Source: Arthrinium phaeospermum (Eukaryota; Ascomycota; Sordariomycetes; Amphisphaeriales; Apiosporaceae). From it: a stretch of 64,000 nt of DNA. The notes under the pieces were generated by a model. That model was not told the DNA's origin, did not search any database, and saw nothing but the letters and a program-made list of their open reading frames with translations. Shown here one piece after another: positions 56,694 through 64,000 of the stretch. Each line of letters opens with the position of its first letter. The stretch's first letter is position 1. The stretch is taken from assembly GCA_006503535.1 (NCBI GenBank), contig QYRS01000006.1:186001-250000 (forward strand), given 5' to 3'. The translations under genes were made by a program, and so were the position numbers.

Positions 56694-57761
56694 TCAAATA
56701 TACACCTTGATAGGCTGCCGCCGAACCTCATCCCGTAGCCCGCCAACCATGGCCGCATTCACCATCTGACACCTCGCCTCCCCCACCGCCGGTCCGGCGC
56801 GAAATAGGGAGACCGCAAAGGCCGCCCATGCCACCTTGCAAAGATTCCACACCCCGCCCCCCGCCGCGACCGTCCGCTCGTACGCCCGCTGCAGCCCGTC
56901 AAACGGCACCCACTCGTGGCCGTGTCCCTCGTGAACATGTCCAAAGACGTGTAGCCGCAGCGTCGAGCGGACCCGCCACACCTCCCGCAGGAGGTGTTCG
57001 CAGCCCAGCCCTTGCAGGTCCAGGTGCGCCTTCAGCGGGCCGTGCGTCACGAGGATGTCGACGTCGTCGGGGACTTTGCGGTCCCAGGCCTCCTGCCCGC
57101 CGTCTGCTCGGGGGTACTGGAACGCCCAGTTCCCGTTGCGCGGCGAGCGGGGGCTGCCGTACACCCTAAGACGCCTCGGCCCGTTGCGTCCACTCACGGT
57201 GATCCAGACACTACTATCACACAGGTAGTTGATATCGCCCCAATCGATCCGCGCCCGCTCCTCGTCGCGCTGGCGGCGGCGCCGCGCCCGGCCGTCCAAG
57301 TCGTCGAGCGCTAATTTGCTGGGGGCGGGGTGGTCGTAGTCGCACGCCGGGTCGAGCAGGAGGTCGTGGTTGCCGGCGACCACGACCTTGTGCCGGTGGG
57401 GCTGCGCGCGCAGCCAGGCGACGGCGGCCTGCAGCTCCGCGAGGGTGCCGGACTGCGTCAGGTCGCCGGCGTGGACGAGGAGGTCGCCGTCGGGGAGGGG
57501 GCCGCACCGGGCGTTGGCGTTGTGGGTGTCGGAGATGCACACGACGGACACGGGGCTCTCCTCTTCGTCTGCGCCGTCCAAGCGGAGAGGCTGCGCGAGG
57601 GTCGCCCCAGCCGGGGATGATAGTGACGGCGGTGTGGCGAGAGGACGAAGGCGACGATGCCGCGAGTACAATTCCTCGGCGAGGAAGATGCAGGGGCGGC
57701 GGTGGAAGAGCTCCCAGGCCGAGGGGCGCGGCCGGTGAAGGAGGGACGCAAGTTCGGACAT
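56694..57761 (-). CDS. calcineurin-like metallophosphoesterase
   Basis: Single-exon, 355-residue phosphoesterase of the MPPED/239-like type; the substrate is unknown. The metal-binding motifs occur in order: VCISDTHNAN (Asp, His), HAGDLTQSG (Asp), AGNHDLLLD (Asn, His), LVTHGPLKAH (His) and HVFGHVHEGHG (His, His). A basic Arg-rich insert lies between them (GRARRRRQRDEERAR). There is no signal peptide. The N-terminal 60 residues are Pro/Arg-rich and poorly conserved, so the start is less certain. Confidence 0.85.
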   Translation of the reverse strand: MSELASLLHRPRPSAWELFHRRPCIFLAEELYSRHRRLRPLATPPSLSSPAGATLAQPLRLDGADEEESPVSVVCISDTHNANARCGPLPDGDLLVHAGDLTQSGTLAELQAAVAWLRAQPHRHKVVVAGNHDLLLDPACDYDHPAPSKLALDDLDGRARRRRQRDEERARIDWGDINYLCDSSVWITVSGRNGPRRLRVYGSPRSPRNGNWAFQYPRADGGQEAWDRKVPDDVDILVTHGPLKAHLDLQGLGCEHLLREVWRVRSTLRLHVFGHVHEGHGHEWVPFDGLQRAYERTVAAGGGVWNLCKVAWAAFAVSLFRAGPAVGEARCQMVNAAMVGGLRDEVRRQPIKVYI

Positions 57762-58150
57762 GTCTTCTTAATTCAGGGTCAAATGGATGCCGATGGCTAT
57801 CAATGATGCATTTCGGGTTAACATCATTTTCGGGACATGGTTTTATTGACGGCAGGGAGTTATATATGGGAACTTGAAAAATAGTTGATATTGTCTTCGG
57901 AGATGCCATGAGCTTAAACGTGGCCACGCCCAAGATAGGCCGCAGCTTAACTGACGCCTTATCATCTTGGATTCCAGCTCACTTTTCCACAATTGAGGAT
58001 ATATAAAGTTAATCTTTATCTGGAATAATCGCTGTTTAGTAATGGAACACCGGCTAGCCCACATAGAATTTTGGTAGGCGGTTATACCAAACCTCCCATT
58101 GATCCAAGATTGGCAAATGAGTTTGCCATTATTATTATTATACCGTGATA
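57762..58150. other. spacer between minus-strand genes
   Basis: AT-rich, with short ATTATT runs near 58127-58140. No gene recognised. Confidence 0.4.
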
Positions 58151-60481
58151 TTATCCCGCGATAATCATACCGTCAAGCCTTGCATTCAACACCTGCTTGT
58201 AGCCAGGCCAACTCGTGATATCCGCCAAATAAGCGCCGGCCACCTGCCACCTCTGCGCTATAATCGCCAACAACTCCACGACGTCTTGGATCCACGCGAC
58301 CGCCTCGCAGTTCTCGTCCTCGAGGACGAGCCATTCGCACTCGCCGGCGACCTGGTACAGGCAATGGCAGATGAGCGGGCTGAGGTTACACTGGACCCCT
58401 TCATCACCACCCTCTCCTTCCTCTTCTTCTACTTCTTCGTCCTGGTGCAGCTGTAGTCCATCCGCCGCCGTCGTCGTCAAGATGAGCTGCAGCTGCCGCC
58501 GCGCGAGGCCGGCCACCTCGCGCGCCACGTCGTAGATGCCGCCGAGCGCCAGCTGCTGCAGCTCCGTCTCCTCGGCCGAGCGCGTGCAGCCCTCCCAGCG
58601 CTCGTTGCACGCATACAAGCCGTACAGGATGACGCGAGCCGAGAACGCCACTGCCATGGCCGCCGAGACTGCTATGGGTATGACGGTTGCTGCTGTTGAT
58701 CCACTGCCTTGTTCGTCCACTGCTACTGCTACCCCAGTGCCAAGGACCCCGGGATCGACGGGGACGGCTTGGCTGCTGCTGCTGCACAAGTGCCGGGTAA
58801 AAGCGGACGTGGCGTGGTGCAGCTGCCGGGCTTCGCGGATGTGGAAACCGATCTCCCCATCACTACTGCTACCTGTAGTCCCTGCAGAAGCAACCGTACC
58901 ATTCGTCGCCACCATGGGCTGTTGTTGCTGCTGCAGCAGCGGCAGTTGGGGCAGCCTCCGGCGCAGCTCCTCGCGGTGTCGTAAGACGAGCCCGAGCAGG
59001 TGGGCTGATTGGCACAGGTTGGCAAAGGACCCAGTATTGTTCATGAGCGACGACGCTTCTGTCGGGTTCGATGCGCCGCTCCTGCTGCTAGTTGATGCTG
59101 CCATGACGAACAGGGCCTCGTTTACCCCGATCGCCCCCAGGTCCCAAGACTCATCGGGTGCGGGGAGTAGCTCGCCCGGATGGGGTTCCGGGGCCGCTAG
59201 GGGCATGCCATGGATGCCTTGATGGGCTAGGCTGCAGACACGAGCAGGTTTTCACTTTTTAGTAAGTACTTCTTCGTATTCCTCGTCATGTAGTATTTCT
59301 TAAGTAAAGTTTGTAGATAGCGAGAAAGAGATTCTATGTTGTTTTGCATAAAAGTTACGTACCGGTCCAGAACCACCACCGCCCACCAGGCCCGCCGCTC
59401 CTCTTCTCGCCCGGTCCAGGTCACGGGGCTCTGGAACATCTGGGGGCCGTGCTCCCGGTCGTGGAACCCCATCATGATGCCCAGGCGGGCGGCGTGGCCG
59501 GCGCTGAGGTAGGCCGCGGGGTAGATGCCGTGCGCGAGCTCGTGGGCCGCCACGAGGATGGTCGCTTGCAGCAGCGCCAGGGACGGCCGGCAGCGCGTCT
59601 CGGCTTTCGTCAGGCCCTCCTTGGCGGCCAGGTACCGCGGACACGTTGCTGCGACTGCTTCTTGTGGATGGCCCGGGGAAGAAGGCCTCGTGGCGAGCAG
59701 GCGCATGCAGGTTAGCAGCAGGGCGAAGTTCGTGTCGGTCCTTTGGGCCTGCTGCTGCTGCTGCGCGAGGGTCCGGTACAGCTGCTTCTTGCTGAGGATG
59801 GGCAGCCAGCGGTGGACGGTCGCGAAGTATCGAGCGACTGCTGCGTCCAGGCCCGGCACCTCCTCATCTAAGCTGGACCAGAGCCCGTCCAGCAGCGGGT
59901 CGGGCGCAGCACGTTGGGGGCAGACGGTGGACGACGATGGCAACCGTGGAACGCTGTTCTCGGGATCGAGAAAGTAGAGCGCGGGGAAGCCGCTCGTCGT
60001 CTCACACGAGCCTGATGCAGGCGCAGCAGCTGCAGGCCTTCCATCGCTGTCGTTCACTGCATTGCCATTTCGCGACGCTCTGGCAGTACTACTAGGAGGA
60101 GCCCCTGAGTCGTCGGCCGGCGGTTTGTACGCCCGTGCAGGGTACGCGCAGTCCTTGTCAAGCCGGATACACTTATTTCATAGGCAGAGCGTAAGTTATT
60201 TACTTCACTTGGCATTTTCTTCCTCTTTTACCGGCCGTTCTTACGATATGCAAGATGTTTGACAGAGGGAAGGTGTGGTGAGATCTTACTAGGGAGCAAG
60301 ACGGCACCTCTTTGGTGCATCTTCGCTTCAGTCGTCTGATAATGAGATGCGATGAATGAGCGGGTACGGACGGGTCTCACCGCGGCGGTTCATGACTAAG
60401 GTATGCAGTTGTAGCCGCAATACCAACGTACCTGCAAGCGTGGCAGGCAAAGCGAGCCTTTTTACTGGTGGACCTCCTCAT
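58151..60481 (-). CDS. Zn2Cys6 transcription factor, 4 exons
   Basis: Nuclear regulator with a binuclear zinc cluster. Exons are 60481-60432, 60335-60290, 60171-59363 and 59231-58151, giving 661 residues. The zinc cluster is divided among three exons: CHACR ends exon 1, RLKRRCTKEVPSCSL is exon 2, and CIRLDKDC opens exon 3. Joined, the six cysteines have spacing C-x2-C-x6-C-x6-C-x2-C-x6-C, the standard pattern. A middle-homology fungal transcription-factor domain follows (TVHRWLPILSKKQLYRTLAQ, ARLGIMMGFHDRE, EERRAWWAVVVLDR), then regions rich in Gln and Ser and an acidic stretch (EEVEEEEGEGGDEG). The target genes are unknown. Confidence 0.85.
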
Positions 60482-63400
60482 TGATGGATGGCCCTTGTCG
60501 TGGGTGAGGATTCCTGGAGTTTGTAGATCTGGGGATATCCTCCCAGGCAGCTCGACTTGTTCAAACAGAAACAGCGATAGAAACAGATGAGGTCCCAGGT
60601 TGAGTACCAGCAATCAATCGGTCTTCAGTCGAAACATCAAGAGCTTGTTTCACCGAATATCGGCAGAGTCCTCGGTACCGGGCGAAGGTTTTGGTATTTG
60701 TGTTTCTGTCGACGAGCCCGTTGATGGTTGCGCAAGGAGAATGCCGTTCAATTGTCCGCTCTCGAAGAAGGGGTCCCGCTGTGCCGCTGTCAGCTGCTGT
60801 GCTGGGCTGCAGCATTGTCCGCTCTGACAGCTTGGCCTCCAGAAATTTGGGAAAGTCTGAACTCTGGGCCGTCAAGCGCTGGGCGCCGTATCAGAGGGCG
60901 GCGTTGCTATCTATGGGCTTCTCCCTCCCTTACCTATGCAGCTAAAACCCCGCACGAACTGCACTCGGATGTTTGCAACTTGGCATCTTGGGGAAAAGCT
61001 GAGATCGCATTGGCTTGTCATATTTTTTTTTAATCGGACGTTCAAGGATCCCAAGACCCCTCGTGTCTGCCACCCTCCCCTGGGTTCTTGCATGCATATG
61101 ACTACAATGGCGACATTCCACAATCCCATGGCGCGTCCGAGAATTGTCCAGCCTGCCAAGCCGTCTGTTCTGTTTGTCATGAAAACGGCTTTCTATCGGC
61201 GATGCAAAGCAAGCCGCGCGTTTTTGCCCTTTTGCTCGCGTGTGCCGAGTGATGCCACTTGATCGTGACGCCGGGAGGAGAAGTAGGCAGTTACTGTGAC
61301 ATTCTGTCGACCTTTCTCTCGCAGTATTCCGTCACACCCAGCCTAGGCCCTTCTAGTGTTGAAGAAAAGAAAAAATTAAGTTGACAATTTCAGGGAAATT
61401 TCGTGGGCGTCACGTCAGAGTGGTTTATCTCAGCCAAGGCGAAGCTGAATCTAACGGGCGCCGTTTTGTGACTTATCGTCCTTCTCCCTAACCCAGGGCC
61501 CGCCAGCCGGCGCAGCCATCGCAGCCAGCCGGGCCAGTAGCTTGGGGAGCTATCGAAAAAAAAAGTTGCCCCATCGGGGCTGGAGCGTTCTATGATCGAA
61601 GGTTGTCCAAAAGTTGCAAGGCAGCCAAGGGGTAAATGAGGGGGTGAGAGGAGAGGGAGACTTTTTGGCAGGGTAAGGGAAGGGTAATACAAACATAATG
61701 GACACCCAATGGGACAGCATGAAACCCATCGTACGGTCCTATTAACCCCCACCGGTGAGCTCCATCGCATTTCATTGACAAAGATTTGCCCATTTCCCCG
61801 CCGCGCCTAGAAGTCTGGACGGCTAGGGGACTCGGAGACTCGGGGCGATACGGCAGGGGGGTTCTGAGGGGGGAACGCGCAGCAACAGCGTTACCATCAT
61901 ACCACATCACACCCAGCACCCAGCGTCCCAAACCCAATTGCTTGTCGCAGCGTCAAACGCCCTCGCCCTGAGCCGGATCCTGACTTATCTCGGTGGCTGC
62001 CACCTAGAAGCGGGCAGCACATCTGCATCTGATCTAGCGGGGACCGTGATGCTGGCTAGCGCTATATAAGTCCTGGCGCTGGAAGCCAGAGCCGGTCCCA
62101 ACTTTTCCTCGGCTGCCAGCTAGCCTGACTCTCCTACTAAAGTAGCACTAGAGGCAGCTGCGAACCTGAACCATCGCCAACCCGCGCTACTGGCGCATGC
62201 ACACACACACGCTTTACACGCTTGGACGAACTTGGACTCCCATTGCTACCTACCACTACCTACCTCGCATAGGAGCACCGCTCAGGTTATCAGAAAACTG
62301 CCGCACCGTTGGCATTGGGTAGCCACACATTTCCGTCTCAACCACACCAGATTCGTAGGGAAACGTTATTTGGAAACGGATATCATAGGTCGCACTTGGG
62401 GACAGGCCTAGCCCGAAGCCAGACCTGGAAGCGACAGGCCTGCCTACATTAGCTCTGCGTTCTGCGTATCGCTGGCGGCAAGCAACAATAGATAAAAACC
62501 ACCACATCCATCCTCCCGCCGCATCCTGCCCTGCCTCCTTGATTTCTCGATCGATTATCATTGCCGATTGTCAATAGTGTGTGCTTGCTTGTCACTCTAT
62601 CACAAAAATACACCCATCCATCCATCCCATCTCCCTACCTAGTCAACGCCGCCAATCAATATCCATCCTTCGGGGTGATTGCCTGCAACTTGCCTACAAC
62701 TCATCCCTCATCTATTGGGGCAACACCAAAAAACAAGATATCCGTTTTAATTATCCCACACAAAAATTACTACAACGCATCTTTTTTTGTCAAATCGTCC
62801 AGCAAGCTCTGGGCTGGCATCATAATCTCCCTTAGTACCCGATTCGACCTTATTTTGTCGGTGTGGAGATCTACATCAAATCGTGATTGCGGCCGCGTCA
62901 CCTCCTGCTACCACCCTCTGCCACGTGCGATAACGACTTGCTTCCCTCTGAAACTGGCCCATATCCGGATGCCCACCACCCAATCCCAACGGGGGCCCAA
63001 TTAGGGATCGACAGGGCAGAGCAATCAACTCGCAACTTCTTCTAGGAGAATAGAGCCTGGCAGTGGAAGGAATAAGTGGGAGAGAGGATTGGACTGCACG
63101 AGATCGAGAAAAAGAGTACAAGTACTTAACCCAAGGACCTTTCAGCCCGCCCCCGTGCCACACACAACGACACATCAATTGTGTACACTCTATTGTACCT
63201 CTACTAGACCTACCCCCAGGGCTATCACGTCACCGCCGAGAGCTGAACAACTTATTTCTCTTCTTATATTATCGTGGCCTCCCTCCTCCAATTTCCAAAG
63301 GAAAATAAGACTCCCTGCTCCCCAGGAAATCCATCTACCTTTCTACCAAGTCGTTTCATGACAATACATCCATCCCAACTACTACTCCTCCCACCACGAC

Positions 63401-63609
63401 AACAAGGCACATTCCTAACCTCAGCCACATACCAACCCATTGTCACCAGCTCATAACGACGAGAACCACATCTACTCCGATGCGCTCGCCAGTAGTACTT
63501 TTAGGACCACACACCAGACTAGAGCATCTTGTAACTACTACTATTGCTACTACTCCAATAACAAACACCTCTTCAACCTCAACAACAACACCGCATACCA
63601 TCAGCCACC
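60482..63609. other. 3.1-kb divergent intergenic region with a long leader
   Basis: This separates the Zn2Cys6 gene (minus) from the partial gene at the window's end (plus). It has a TATA-like box at 62063-62070 and, between that and 63609, a pyrimidine-rich, CCATC-repeat-bearing stretch that looks like the promoter and leader of the last gene. Short upstream open frames occur in that leader. No other gene is recognised. Confidence 0.45.
62063..62070 (+). promoter_or_regulatory. TATA-like box far upstream of the last gene
   Basis: TATATAAG lies about 1.54 kb before the ATG at 63610, in a GC-richer setting. If used, the leader is unusually long or contains an intron not recognised here. Confidence 0.35.
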
Positions 63610-64000
63610 ATGTATAGCGGCACGCTTGAACAGCAGCTGGACCGGGTTGCCCAGCAGCAGCAGCAACACCAACACCACAACGGCGACTTCGTCATGCAGA
63701 AGTACCTCCTCCTCCAGAACCAGCACGACGAGCTGCAACAGCACATGCACGAGCTGTGCCCCCTCTACACCACCTCGTCCACGGCCGTGACCTCGCCCTC
63801 GTCCTCCCCGACGCGGATGCTGAACCCCCGCTCCTCCAACTCCTCCATCAGCAGCAACAGCAGCTCCGGAAGCGTCGCCTCCCTGTCGCCGCCCCGATCG
63901 CGACAGCACCGCCGCCGGTCCTCCATCCCTCCCGCTGCCAGCAACGGTAGCTCGTGTGGGGTCTACTCTCAATTGGCCCCCGTGCTCGACGAGGAGGTGA
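63610..64000 (+). CDS. Gln/Ser-rich protein, 5' part only (runs off the window)
   Basis: The first 130 codons are visible; the frame is open to the window edge. The start MYSGTLEQQLDRVAQQQQQ is followed by a Gln/His-rich stretch, a helical Gln/Leu-rich region (QKYLLLQNQHDELQQH), then Ser/Pro/Arg-rich sequence (SSSPTR, SPPRSRQHRRRSS). It looks like a low-complexity regulator or signalling protein N-terminus; no domain is visible. The ATG has a good context (CCACCATG). The family is not recognised. Confidence 0.6.
   Translation, partial: MYSGTLEQQLDRVAQQQQQHQHHNGDFVMQKYLLLQNQHDELQQHMHELCPLYTTSSTAVTSPSSSPTRMLNPRSSNSSISSNSSSGSVASLSPPRSRQHRRRSSIPPAASNGSSCGVYSQLAPVLDEEV

Noticed and set aside
1..64000. 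Dispersed 5S rRNA genes, CRISPR arrays or intact transposons.
   Set aside because: No match to the conserved fungal 5S sequence was noticed, no regularly spaced repeats, and no transposase or reverse transcriptase motifs in any frame read.

Overview
The window is nuclear DNA of a filamentous ascomycete, most likely a Sordariomycete and perhaps a Sordariales/Chaetomiaceae-type saprotroph (an inference from gene content, not a proven placement). Coding exons are GC-rich. Most genes carry short introns of about 40-130 nt with GTRNGT donors. Two tRNA genes contain introns. The protein set is typically fungal: FluG, GH11 xylanases (one with a CBM1), a Zn2Cys6 regulator and TRI12-type and sugar-type MFS carriers. 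Genes lie singly on both strands; there are no operons.

Layout. 0-11.6 kb: a short-chain dehydrogenase, tRNA-His, an uncertain hypothetical gene, tRNA-Thr followed by decayed copies of its own 3' half, a PRELI/Ups2-type mitochondrial lipid-transfer protein, a small acidic hypothetical protein, a P-loop kinase of the uridine-kinase/Yfh7 type, and a Nop13-like nucleolar RRM protein. 13.9-23 kb: a secreted chitin/polysaccharide deacetylase, FluG (amidohydrolase fused to glutamine synthetase), a GH11 xylanase and an alpha/beta hydrolase. 23-34 kb: a single-pass membrane protein, a 5'-nucleotidase-type phosphoesterase with a frameshift, a MetE C-domain-like protein, an F-box-like protein and an FAD monooxygenase. 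36-45.6 kb: a GH11-CBM1 xylanase, a TRI12-like MFS carrier, a GH36 alpha-galactosidase with a frameshift, and a cytochrome P450. 45.8-52.8 kb: a putative regulated-cell-death locus. 53.5-64 kb: a sugar-type MFS carrier, a Dcg1/Asp-Glu racemase-type protein, a calcineurin-like phosphoesterase, a Zn2Cys6 transcription factor, and the 5' end of a Gln/Ser-rich gene behind a leader of about 1.5 kb.

The most interesting region is 45.8-52.8 kb. A 290-residue protein that I recognise as a fungal gasdermin (RCD-1/HET-Q1 family) lies just downstream of, and on the same strand as, a large protein ending in a subtilisin-like protease domain. This is the HET-Q1/HET-Q2 arrangement, in which the protease activates the pore-former by clipping its C-terminal tail. 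Only 127 bp from the proposed protease start, and divergent from it, is a gene for a C2H2-type protein whose N-terminal and zinc-finger pattern I associate with fungal STAND/NLR-type proteins. It may be a third, undescribed component. The protease reading frame is broken between its catalytic His and Ser by a shift at an AT repeat.

Three conserved genes (phosphoesterase, GH36, subtilase) each carry one small indel at a homopolymer or dinucleotide run. They may be real pseudogenes or assembly errors, and raw reads would decide. All exon structures here were read by eye from splice signals, frame and motif continuity, without transcripts or database searches.
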